Of a stretch of DNA of 64,000 bases, positions 56,690-64,000 are shown piece after piece. How positions within the stretch are numbered: position 1 is the stretch's first letter; the number at the start of each line of letters is the position of its first letter. Origin of the DNA: Gordonia sp. ABSL11-1 (lineage in GTDB: Bacteria > Actinomycetota > Actinomycetes > Mycobacteriales > Mycobacteriaceae); NCBI RefSeq assembly GCF_030315685.1, contig NZ_JASXSI010000018.1, positions 1 to 64,000 on the forward strand, given 5' to 3'. The notes under the pieces were generated by a model that did no database searches, had not been told where the DNA came from, and was given only the letters and a program-made list of their open reading frames with translations. Position numbers and translations under genes: made by a program.

Positions 56690-58954
56690 GTGACCACCGC
56701 GATCCGCACTCCCGACACCCTCGAGTTCGACCGCTGCTATCGGGCGGTCTCGTCCCGGGACGCGCGATTCGACGGCCAGTTCTTCGTCGCCGTGCACACC
56801 ACCGGCATCTACTGCCGGCCGTCATGTTCGGCACAGACCCCGCGCCCGCACAACGTGCACTTCGTGCTGACCGCGGCCGCCGCACAGCAGGAGGGTTTTC
56901 GTGCGTGTCGTCGGTGCGCCCCGGATGCGGTGCCCGGTTCGCCGCTGTGGAACTGCGGTGCAGACCTGTCGTCGCGAGCCATGCGGCTGATCACCGACGG
57001 TGTCGTCGAGCGGGACGGCGTCGACGGTCTCGCCACGCGACTCGGTTACACCCCACGGCATCTCAACCGCGTCCTGGCCGCGCAGCTGGGCGCCGGTCCC
57101 CTCGCCCTGGCCCGCGCCCATCGGGCCGCGACCGCGCGGGTCCTGATCCAGTGCACGGCGATGCCGATGTCCGACATTGCCTTTGCCGCCGGATTCACCA
57201 GCGTGCGGCAGTTCAACGACACGATCCGCGAGGTGTTCGGCCTCACCCCGAGCCGACTGCGGACGCTGCCGTCGCCGTCACGGACGGCGGAGGCATCGGC
57301 CGTCGGCGAGGTGACGCTCCGGCTCGCCTATCGACCGCCCCTCGATACCCGTTGGCTCCACTGGTTTCTCGCGTCGCACGCGACCGCGGGAGTCGAGATC
57401 GTCGACACGCTCGATGACGGTCGTTGGCGATACCGGCGTGCCATCGACCTCCCCCACGGCCCGGCGCTGGTCACGGTGGAGCCCACGCCCAGCCATGTGG
57501 TCGCCCGGATCGCGCACCTCGACATGCGTGATCTCGCCGTCGCCGTCAACCGGATCCGCCGGCTGCTCGATCTCGACGCCGACGCCCAGAGCACCGACGC
57601 GGCGCTGGGCCGTGATCCGATGCTCGCCCCGCTCGTCGCCGACGCACCGGGCCTGCGGGTGCCCGGAGCGATCGACCCGGCCGAGACTCTGATCCGCACC
57701 ATGATCGGGCAGCAGATCAGCGTCAAGGTCGCCCGCCATCACATCAACCGCCTGACCGGCGAACTCGGTCGGACACCCCGGTGGGCGACCGAAGCCGGGC
57801 ACGATCGGCGAGGTTCTGGTGTCGAGGACGGCGACGCCGCGCACTGGCTCCTGTTCCCGGAACCCGCCGCGATCGCCGAACACGGGCGTCGCATCCTCAC
57901 CGGTCCGCGGCGTCGGGTCGACGCCGTCATCGGAGCCGCGTCGGCGCTCGCGGAACACCGGATCGACCTGCACCCCGGCTGCTCCACCGACGACATGCGC
58001 ACGGCTCTGCTGGAATGCCCCGGGGTCGGACGATGGACGGCCGACTACGTCGCGATGCGCGTCACCGGCGACCCCGACATCCTGCTCGATCGTGATCTCG
58101 TCGTCGTGCGTGCCGCCGAGCAACTCGGCGTCGACCTGCGCGACGGCGCACCCGGATGGTCGCCGTGGCGTTCCTACGCATCGATGCACCTGTGGCGTCG
58201 CCGATTGTCGGTGACCGAGGCAATACTGCGCACAGAGATATCGAGTGTGCCGACGTCGACGCGACAACCCCACGCGGGCAACCCACCGATCGCCTCGGCG
58301 ATCGACCACCTCACCTCGCCGGTCGACACCGGCCGAGCCGGCACAAGGAGCACGATGACCTCCACCATCACCACCCCGTCCGACACCATCACCGGCAGCG
58401 CAGCCGGGACGACCCCCGACACGGACGACACCACGACCGCACAGTGGACATCGGTCACCACCCCCGACGGCACCTTCACGGTCGTGGCCGACGCCGAGGA
58501 CCGTGTCCTCGCCTCCGGGTGGACCGACGATCCCGACTACCTCGTCGCACTCGTCCATCGGAGCCTGCGGCCCGAGTTCGTGCGCCGCACAGACGGGCTC
58601 GTCACGGTCCGGGACGCCGTCGAGTCCTACTACTCGGGCACGCTCTCGGCGATCGACACCGTGGAGGTTCGCCAGCAGTCGGGTCCGTTCCTGATGCGGG
58701 CCTGGACCGAACTCCGGACCGTCACCCCGGGGGATCCGGTGACCTATACCGAGTTCGCCGAGTTGTCCGGGGAACCCACCGCGGTCCGCGCCGCGGCCGC
58801 CGCCTGTGCACGCAACGCCGCCGCCCTGTTCGTGCCGTGCCACCGGGTGTTGCGCAGCGACGGGACCCTCGGCGGATTCCGGTACGGGCTGCCGATCAAA
58901 CAGTCGCTGCTCGATCGGGAAGGTCGGCGCGAGACCGACGGGACCGCGGGCTGA
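56690..58954 (+). CDS. Ada-AlkA-Ogt triple-fusion DNA alkylation repair protein
   Basis: 754 residues in one frame from GTG 56690. Residues 1-80: Ada zinc domain with Cys42, Cys46, Cys73 and Cys76 (YCRPSC, CRRC), which takes methyl from phosphotriesters. Residues about 85-190: AraC-type HTHs (VDGLATRLGYTPRHLNRVL, MSDIAFAAGFTSVRQFND). Residues about 200-535: AlkA 3-methyladenine glycosylase (TMIGQQISVKVARHH, helix-hairpin-helix LLECPGVGRWTADYVAMRV, catalytic Asp in ILLDRDL). Residues 556-754: O6-alkylguanine methyltransferase, acceptor Cys717 in VPCHRVLRSDGTLGGFR. A strong AAGGAG and ATG at 58355 lie at the AlkA/Ogt junction in the same frame, so free Ogt may also be made. Usually Ogt is a separate gene. 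Confidence 0.9.
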   Translation: MTTAIRTPDTLEFDRCYRAVSSRDARFDGQFFVAVHTTGIYCRPSCSAQTPRPHNVHFVLTAAAAQQEGFRACRRCAPDAVPGSPLWNCGADLSSRAMRLITDGVVERDGVDGLATRLGYTPRHLNRVLAAQLGAGPLALARAHRAATARVLIQCTAMPMSDIAFAAGFTSVRQFNDTIREVFGLTPSRLRTLPSPSRTAEASAVGEVTLRLAYRPPLDTRWLHWFLASHATAGVEIVDTLDDGRWRYRRAIDLPHGPALVTVEPTPSHVVARIAHLDMRDLAVAVNRIRRLLDLDADAQSTDAALGRDPMLAPLVADAPGLRVPGAIDPAETLIRTMIGQQISVKVARHHINRLTGELGRTPRWATEAGHDRRGSGVEDGDAAHWLLFPEPAAIAEHGRRILTGPRRRVDAVIGAASALAEHRIDLHPGCSTDDMRTALLECPGVGRWTADYVAMRVTGDPDILLDRDLVVVRAAEQLGVDLRDGAPGWSPWRSYASMHLWRRRLSVTEAILRTEISSVPTSTRQPHAGNPPIASAIDHLTSPVDTGRAGTRSTMTSTITTPSDTITGSAAGTTPDTDDTTTAQWTSVTTPDGTFTVVADAEDRVLASGWTDDPDYLVALVHRSLRPEFVRRTDGLVTVRDAVESYYSGTLSAIDTVEVRQQSGPFLMRAWTELRTVTPGDPVTYTEFAELSGEPTAVRAAAAACARNAAALFVPCHRVLRSDGTLGGFRYGLPIKQSLLDREGRRETDGTAG
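58341..58357 (+). promoter_or_regulatory. Internal ribosome site and start for the Ogt part
   Basis: ACAAGGAG with 4 bases before ATG 58355, in frame with the long gene. It would yield a 199-residue Ogt (MTSTITTPSDTITGS). The lost stop codon between two former genes best explains the layout. Confidence 0.7.
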
Positions 58955-58956
58955 GA

Positions 58957-58982
58957 AGTAGCGAGCGGAGGAGTAGCGAGCG
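58957..58982. repeat. Direct repeat AGTAGCGAGCG, two copies
   Basis: Two copies 15 bases apart between the repair gene and rmuC. A GC-rich GCGAGC-type motif of this kind recurs between genes in relatives; no function known. Confidence 0.4.
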
Positions 58983-59020
58983 CCGAGCGAGCCGCGACAC
59001 TGTCGTACCCGTCGAGCACG

Positions 59021-60226
59021 ATGACGGCCATGAACACCTCGGTCGTCATCGCCCTCATCGCCGGCATGCTCGTCGGGCTCGTCATCGGGTGGCTGGCCAA
59101 CGCCTCGCGGTCCGCCGCGGCGCTGGCCGCCGCCCGGGCCGAGCTCGACGGCATCCGGGAGGCGCAGGCGATGGTGACGCACTCGCTGTCGTCGGCGTCC
59201 GAGGAGGCGGCCCGCCGCCAGTCGTCGGCGATCGGCTCGCAGGTCGCCCACATCGTCGATCCGCTGCGCGGGGTGCTCGCCCAGTTGTCCGACGAGCTGC
59301 GGAGGACCGAACACCATCGGGTCAGCGCCTACGCCGGGCTCACCGAGCAGGTGCGGGGTATGCACGCGATGTCGGCGCGGTTGTCCGACCAGACACGCCA
59401 GCTCTCCAATGCGCTGCACACACCCCACGTCCGCGGGCGATGGGGCGAGTTGCAGCTGGAACGGGTGGTCGAGCTCGCCGGTATGTCACGTCACTGCGAC
59501 TTCAGCACGCAGGTGTCGGCCGACGGACCGTCGGGGGCGGTACGACCGGACATGGTGGTCCACCTCGCCGGCGGCCGCGACATCATCGTCGACGCCAAGG
59601 TCCCGCTGCACGCCTATCTCGCAGCGGTCGAGGCCGGCGATACCGGCGTCGCCGGACCTCATCTCTCCGAGCACGCGCGCGCCGTCCGCGCCCACATCGC
59701 TCAGCTGTCGTCGAAGGCTTATTGGTCGGCGTTCGAGAACACCCCGGAGATGGTTGTGCTCTTCCTCCCCAGCGACCCGGTCCTCGAAGCGGCCGTCCGA
59801 GCCGACGCCGAACTGATCGAGTACGGCTTCGCCAAGAATGTCGTGCTCACCACCCCGGCCACCCTCGTCGCGCTGCTGCGTACCGTCGCCCTGGGCTGGC
59901 GTCACGACGCGATGGCTCGTGACGCCGCCGCCATCCATCAGCTCGGCACCGAGCTGCACCATCGGATCGGGGGTGTTCTGGGTCACCTCGATCGACTGGG
60001 CGGATCACTTCGCCGGGCCGTCGACTCTTTCAACTCGACGGTGGGCGCCGTCGACAGCCGGGTCGCGGTGACAGCCCGCAAGCTGGCCGAGTTGGACGCA
60101 CTCGAGGGTGAGTCGGAACACACCGTCGCCGCGCCGGTCGACATCTCGGTCCGCAACGCGGGAGGTATCCGGACCAGCGAGGACGCCGATCGCGACGACC
60201 GATGGGCAACATCACCCGGGGGTTAG
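59021..60226 (+). CDS. rmuC: DNA recombination protein RmuC
   Basis: 401 residues. An N-terminal membrane anchor (SVVIALIAGMLVGLVIGWL) leads into a coiled coil (residues about 35-130). The RmuC nuclease-like domain follows: HVRGRWGELQLERVVELAGM, PDMVVHLAGGRDIIVDAKVPL (Asp and Asp-x-Lys as in PD-(D/E)xK folds), MVVLFLPSDPVLEAA and NVVLTTPATLVALLRTVALGW. RmuC limits inversion recombination at small inverted repeats. ATG 59021 or 59030. The neighbouring repair fusion fits a genome-maintenance region. Confidence 0.92.
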   Translation: MTAMNTSVVIALIAGMLVGLVIGWLANASRSAAALAAARAELDGIREAQAMVTHSLSSASEEAARRQSSAIGSQVAHIVDPLRGVLAQLSDELRRTEHHRVSAYAGLTEQVRGMHAMSARLSDQTRQLSNALHTPHVRGRWGELQLERVVELAGMSRHCDFSTQVSADGPSGAVRPDMVVHLAGGRDIIVDAKVPLHAYLAAVEAGDTGVAGPHLSEHARAVRAHIAQLSSKAYWSAFENTPEMVVLFLPSDPVLEAAVRADAELIEYGFAKNVVLTTPATLVALLRTVALGWRHDAMARDAAAIHQLGTELHHRIGGVLGHLDRLGGSLRRAVDSFNSTVGAVDSRVAVTARKLAELDALEGESEHTVAAPVDISVRNAGGIRTSEDADRDDRWATSPGG

Positions 60227-60260
60227 CGGAAATCGGGGGTTGACCCGGTACCGTCAACAT

Positions 60261-61280
60261 GTGTCTTCTGCCCAACAGCGTTCAGCGGTGCCGCTGGATC
60301 AGCAGTCCGTGCTCCCCACGGTCCGCGGTCTCCCCTGGTGGGGTGCGGTGCTCGTGGCGACGGTCATCACCGGCATCGGTGCTGTGATCGACGCGAGCAA
60401 CACCGACGCTCTCGGCGCCATCTTCAAGTTCTGCTATCTCGTCGGCTGTGTCGCGGCGGCTCTGGCCGTCCGCCGGCGCGCCCTGTTCACCGCAGCCGCC
60501 CAGCCTCCTCTGATCGCCTTCCTTGTCGGCATCATCGCGCTCTACACGCTCAACGCCGACCGGGCTGGGTCAGGACTGAAGAGTCTGATCTTCCGCGTGC
60601 TGTTGCCGATCGCGAACGCCTTCCCGTGGATGGCACTGACCTTCCTGGTCACCCTCGCGTTGGTCGTGGCCCGGTGGTACCTCACGCGCGATCGATCGAC
60701 GGGGACGCGCAGGCGTGCCGCGGGATCGTCGACATCGAAACAGGCCTCCACCGCGAGGAAGCGATCCGCTCCTGCCACGGCGACAGCCGGGGCGAAGGAC
60801 ACCGATCAGCGCGCTTCGGGCACCGAGCGACGGTCGCGGACGACGGCGGAACGTGCCGCCCGGTCTGCCACACCGCGCAACCGGCAGACCGAATCCGGCG
60901 AGCGCACTACGAAGACGCCCGGCCCCACCGCCGACGCGAAGCCCCGCCGGACCTCGACACCACGTCCGGACAGCACCGCCGCCGCGGCAGCGCCGGTCGC
61001 GCCCGCTCCGAGGCGCCGGGCGACCGCCGGCGCCGTATACCGCGCCGAAGCGGGTGAACGCATCAACGGCGTCGACGAGGATGATCCCGCGAGCCCCGAC
61101 GCCCAGGCGATGGCCGATCCCCGGCCCACTGCCGCGGCCGTCCGCCCACGCCCGTCGTCGGCGAGCGGTGACCACGCGCGATACGAGTCGTCGACCCGAC
61201 AGGCTCCCACGCGGCAGGCACAGACCCGGCAGGCATCGACGTCCGGCTACCCCTCGACCCGGGCGCGCAACCGCGGCTGA
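60261..61280 (+). CDS. DUF6542 membrane protein with long disordered tail
   Basis: 339 residues from GTG 60261. The first 150 residues hold four membrane helices (LPWWGAVLVATVITGIGAVID, FKFCYLVGCVAAALAV, PPLIAFLVGIIALYTL and FPWMALTFLVTLALVVARWY). The rest is a basic, Thr/Arg/Ala/Pro-rich disordered tail with repeats near the end (QAPTRQAQTRQAST). The family is restricted to actinobacteria and lacks a known function. It lies 34 bases after rmuC. Confidence 0.8.
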   Translation: MSSAQQRSAVPLDQQSVLPTVRGLPWWGAVLVATVITGIGAVIDASNTDALGAIFKFCYLVGCVAAALAVRRRALFTAAAQPPLIAFLVGIIALYTLNADRAGSGLKSLIFRVLLPIANAFPWMALTFLVTLALVVARWYLTRDRSTGTRRRAAGSSTSKQASTARKRSAPATATAGAKDTDQRASGTERRSRTTAERAARSATPRNRQTESGERTTKTPGPTADAKPRRTSTPRPDSTAAAAAPVAPAPRRRATAGAVYRAEAGERINGVDEDDPASPDAQAMADPRPTAAAVRPRPSSASGDHARYESSTRQAPTRQAQTRQASTSGYPSTRARNRG

Positions 61281-61346
61281 TCGCCCGATCAGCGTCACTC
61301 ACCGCGGACCGCCGGGGAGCACGCCTTTCCGACACCGTCGATCGGC

Positions 61347-61946
61347 TCACCAGACCCGATCGACCTCCAGCCACTCACCCAGCTGTCGCGCTGCAGCGTC
61401 CACGAGTTCGGGCCAGTCCAGCGCACCCTCGTCGGCGCCGTCGCTCACCACCTTCACCATTCGGCACGGCACCCCGAACTCAGCACTCACATGCGCCAGG
61501 GCACATCCCTCCATGTCCACGAGGTCGGCGATCTGCGCAAGCGTCGCGCGTCGCGCGGGATCGGCGACGAACGTGTCGCCGGAGGCGAGGACGGTGCCGT
61601 CGCCGTCGGGCAGTTCCCACCGGTCCACGACCGGATAGCCCATCGACCGGAGTTCCGCGCTGCTGATGTCATGCTCGACGACCACCGACGGGCAGAACAG
61701 ACCGGCATGGTGATCGTGCAGGGACCCTGCGGTCCCGACGTTGACGACGCTGCGCACCGGGGGTTCGCGGTCCACACCGCCGGGGTCGTGACCATCTGCC
61801 AGTACGGACTCGGTGAGGACCCGGGTGAGAGCGGACGCGGCACGGACCTTGCCGATACCGGTGATGAGCAATCGGGCACCGGAGGGGACATATTTCGCCT
61901 CCGCCCGCGTGGCGGCGACGACCAGGACGGAACGATCGATGGACAC
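61347..61946 (-). CDS. MTA/SAH-type nucleosidase (purine phosphorylase fold)
   Basis: 199 residues. VLVVAATRAEAKYV and LLITGIGKVRAASAL open the fold; VVNVGTAGSLHDHHAGLF is the central glycine loop; VDMEGCALAHVSAEFGVPCRMVKVVSDGADE carries the Met-Glu ribose contact and the catalytic Asp (SDGAD). The family removes adenine from S-adenosylhomocysteine and methylthioadenosine, although actinobacterial short forms may act on other nucleosides. It begins 9 bases after the stop of the next upstream gene, so the three genes to 63673 are one operon. Confidence 0.87.
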   Translation of the reverse strand: MSIDRSVLVVAATRAEAKYVPSGARLLITGIGKVRAASALTRVLTESVLADGHDPGGVDREPPVRSVVNVGTAGSLHDHHAGLFCPSVVVEHDISSAELRSMGYPVVDRWELPDGDGTVLASGDTFVADPARRATLAQIADLVDMEGCALAHVSAEFGVPCRMVKVVSDGADEGALDWPELVDAAARQLGEWLEVDRVW

Positions 61947-61955
61947 GGACCGACG

Positions 61956-62729
61956 CTAGCGCCCACCGTCGGCGAGCGCGACGCAGGCCCGCGCCGCACG
62001 CCCCAGAGCCGACCCGTACGTCGGACCGTGACCGGCGGCATGGACGGCCAGCGGATGCAGCTGGTGCAGCGCCACCCGGTCGTGCCATCCCGCCCGCAGC
62101 GGATGCACCGCCTCATAGCCCGCCACGATGTCATCGAGCAGTGGGCATCCGAACAGCGCGAGCATCGCCAGGTCGGTCTCCCGGTGCCCCCCGTGTGCGG
62201 CGGGATCGATCATGACCACGCCGTCCGACGTCCAGACGACATTCCCCGTCCACAGGTCTCCGTGGATGCGCGACGGGGCATCACCGTCGTCGAAGACGCC
62301 GTCGGCGATCAGGGTGCACGCCTGGCGCGTCGCGTCGACGTCGTCGGCGCCGATGTTGCCCGCGTCGATCGCCGGCGCGAGATACGGCAACACACGCTCG
62401 GCAGCGTAGAACTCACCCCATCCGGAATGTGTCCGCGAACTCAGCGGACGCTCACCGATGAACTGGTGGCCGTCGAATCCCTCAGGTGCGGAGCCGAATT
62501 CGGCTGCACCGGAATCGTGCAACCGGGCGAGCGCACCGCCGAACGCCTGGGCCGCACGGCGGGTGGGACGTGCGGACTCCAGGCGATCGAGCTCGATGAA
62601 GTCCTCACCGACGTCGACGACGCCCACCACAGGACCACCGCCGGCACCCAGCCAGCGCAGACCCGCCGCCTCGGCACGGAAGAAGTCGGGGTCGACGTCG
62701 CGACGCTGTTTCCGGAAGACCGAGGTCAT
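61956..62729 (-). CDS. Fructosamine kinase-family protein
   Basis: 257 residues. The kinase-like fold shows the catalytic loop IHGDLWTGNVVW and the metal-binding IDPAAHGGHRETDLAMLALFG, both fructosamine-kinase motifs; the N-lobe has KQRRDVDPDFFRAEAAGLRWL. The enzyme would phosphorylate ketoamines and reverse protein glycation. The ATG overlaps the stop of the upstream SDR gene (ATGA). It is a little short at the N-terminus against the usual 285 to 290 residues, lacking the first strand of the N-lobe. Confidence 0.88.
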   Translation of the reverse strand: MTSVFRKQRRDVDPDFFRAEAAGLRWLGAGGGPVVGVVDVGEDFIELDRLESARPTRRAAQAFGGALARLHDSGAAEFGSAPEGFDGHQFIGERPLSSRTHSGWGEFYAAERVLPYLAPAIDAGNIGADDVDATRQACTLIADGVFDDGDAPSRIHGDLWTGNVVWTSDGVVMIDPAAHGGHRETDLAMLALFGCPLLDDIVAGYEAVHPLRAGWHDRVALHQLHPLAVHAAGHGPTYGSALGRAARACVALADGGR

Positions 62730-63673
62730 CCGGAGGTGACATCGGTGTCGGTGGTGTCGTCAGGGGCTGTGAGGCCGGCACGTTCCGACGACCGCGCAGT
62801 GGCCTTCGCCAGACGGTCGAACTGATCATTCGCGACGCGCATCGCGATCTCGTAGGGCAGGGCGAATTTCCGCGACCACCAGTACCCGAACCGGATGTCG
62901 AAGGAGGTGTAGACGAGGAAGTGGTTCTTACGAATACCTTTCAGGATCGCGTCCGCAGCCTTCTCGGGCGAGACGGCCGACTTGTGGAACTGGTTGATGG
63001 CGGCTTTCACCCGTCGGTCGTCCCGATTGATGCCGACGATGTCGACGGACTCCACGAGCGGGGTGTCCACACCGCCGGGGCACACCAGCGACACGCCGAT
63101 CCCGTGCCGACGCAGGTCGAAGCGCAAGACCTCCGATACACCGCGCAGGCCGAACTTGCTGGCGCTGTAGGCGGCATGCCACGGCAGGGCGAGCAATCCC
63201 GCCGCCGACGACACGTTCACCAGGTGTCCCCCCTGCCCGCGCCGGATCATCTGCGGGACAAAGCATTCGATGATGTGGATCGGACCCATCAGATTGACGT
63301 CGACCATCGTGCGCCAGTGCCGATGCTCCAGGTTCTCGACGGTCCCCCACGCCGAGACTCCCGCGATGTTCATCACCACGTCCATGACGCCGACCTCGGC
63401 ATCGACCTGGTTGGCGAACGACCGCACCCAGTCGTGGTCGGAGATGTCGCCGGCCTGGTGATAGACGACCGACCCGCCGTCGGCCCCGATCTCCGCCACG
63501 GCCGCGTCGAGTGCGTCCGGATGGAGATCGGTCAGCACCAGATGCGCGCCGTCGTCGGCCGCCGCCTTCGCGGTGGCCCGCCCGATCCCGCTCGCCGCAC
63601 CCGTGATCAGGACGGTGCGACCTGCCAGGGTGGGCACCGGCGTCTTCATCACGATCAGATCTTTGAGCCCCAT
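62726..63673 (-). CDS. Short-chain dehydrogenase/reductase
   Basis: 315 residues. Rossmann motifs TVLITGAASGIGRATAKAAA and NIAGVSAWG, then catalytic Ser in VNVSSAAGLLALP and Tyr-x-x-x-Lys in AYSASKFGLRG. A C-terminal extension of about 60 residues with ILKGIRKNHFLVYTSFDIRFGYWW suggests membrane-associated lipid substrates, as in mycobacterial SDRs with such tails. It heads the three-gene operon ending at 61347. Confidence 0.9.
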   Translation of the reverse strand: MGLKDLIVMKTPVPTLAGRTVLITGAASGIGRATAKAAADDGAHLVLTDLHPDALDAAVAEIGADGGSVVYHQAGDISDHDWVRSFANQVDAEVGVMDVVMNIAGVSAWGTVENLEHRHWRTMVDVNLMGPIHIIECFVPQMIRRGQGGHLVNVSSAAGLLALPWHAAYSASKFGLRGVSEVLRFDLRRHGIGVSLVCPGGVDTPLVESVDIVGINRDDRRVKAAINQFHKSAVSPEKAADAILKGIRKNHFLVYTSFDIRFGYWWSRKFALPYEIAMRVANDQFDRLAKATARSSERAGLTAPDDTTDTDVTSG

Positions 63674-63733
63674 GGCCCCACCCTAGTGGCGATCACGAGC
63701 CCCGGCATCGACCTTCGACGACAGGCCGGGCCC

Positions 63734-64000
63734 TCAGCCGATCGGCAGCTTGCCACCGAACAGGCCGTAGACGATCGAGAGCATGGCCCTCAGTACCTCG
63801 GCCGACACGTCCTGACCCTGGCCGAGGAGGAGTTGGGCGATGGCCTGCGGGTCCTCGGTGCCGAGGAGCTGTTGCACGAAGGGGATCACCGATGCCAGAC
63901 CCGAGTCGTCGGTCGTGCCGCTCGGCGCTGTCGTCGTCGGCGGATTCGCGGTACCCGAGGTCCCACCGGGCGCCGACGTGCTGGGCGCACTGTTGTCGGG
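63734..64000 (-). CDS. C-terminal end of an unidentified gene (runs off the window)
   Basis: The last 88 codons of a minus-strand gene that begins beyond position 64000. A Pro/Ser/Thr/Gly linker (SAPSTSAPGGTSGTANPPTT) is followed by a compact helical end (SVIPFVQQLLGTEDPQAIAQ, LLLGQGQDVSAEVLRAMLSI and VYGLFGGKLPIG). The linker type is common in secreted or surface proteins of this group. The family is not determinable from this piece. Confidence 0.6.
   Translation of the reverse strand, partial: PDNSAPSTSAPGGTSGTANPPTTTAPSGTTDDSGLASVIPFVQQLLGTEDPQAIAQLLLGQGQDVSAEVLRAMLSIVYGLFGGKLPIG

Noticed and set aside
58341..58357. Two separate genes alkA and ogt
   Set aside because: I looked for a stop between them and found none; the frame is open throughout, so the fusion is reported with the internal start as an additional product.

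Overview
The window is high-GC DNA with tightly packed genes, frequent GTG starts and ATGA/GTGA gene overlaps. Gene content points to a mycolic-acid actinobacterium, most likely Gordonia or a close relative (Mycobacteriales). Supporting genes are a small resuscitation-promoting factor, an LGFP-repeat protein, a mycolyltransferase remnant, a deazaflavin (F420)-type nitroreductase-fold protein, an HtrA/PepD-type protease, a CYP138-like P450 divergent from a TetR gene, and many acyl-CoA enzymes. No tRNA, rRNA or CRISPR array was seen.

Layout. (1) 0.2-8.5 kb is accessory: an LGFP-repeat protein with an in-frame TAG, a small membrane protein behind it, a phage-type GH25 lysozyme-like gene, a Tn554-like recombinase trio (tnpA frameshifted), and a DUF222/HNH (13E12-type) gene between strong palindromes. 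(2) 8.5-16 kb is metabolic: a thiolase-crotonase fusion, an AI-2E-type transporter and a pair of acyl-CoA dehydrogenases. (3) 16-18.9 kb is decayed: a broken membrane-protein gene and a heavily frameshifted BTAD-ATPase-TPR regulator. (4) 18.9-30 kb holds a crotonase-TetR unit divergent from a P450 with twin operators, a GH3 glucosidase, cstA with its small partner, an HhH-GPD protein, rpf and a thioesterase. (5) 30-38 kb holds a guanidinium-type SMR exporter behind a guanidine-III riboswitch, a two-component system divergent from an ABC exporter, a PHP protein and a PDZ protease. (6) 38-46.5 kb holds a nucleobase cluster (Fe/2OG oxygenase, deaminase, PucR regulator, NCS1 permease), an APC permease and cyanase. 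(7) 46.5-53.6 kb is again accessory: pseudogene fragments, a long perfect hairpin, an Imm-5-like protein and two VapBC pairs next to ychF, with repeats of the ychF 3' end. (8) 53.6-64 kb is mostly core: ychF, an AI-2E transporter, an Ada-AlkA-Ogt triple fusion, rmuC, a DUF6542 protein, a nucleosidase, a fructosamine-kinase-like protein and an SDR.

The least routine items are the triple DNA-repair fusion with an internal start, the riboswitch-exporter pair, the twin operators at tetR/P450, the repeats of the ychF tail around toxin-antitoxin modules, and the concentric inverted repeats before the DUF222 gene. Frameshifts cluster in the accessory stretches while long core genes are intact. That favours real decay over poor sequence, although each lesion still needs read support.
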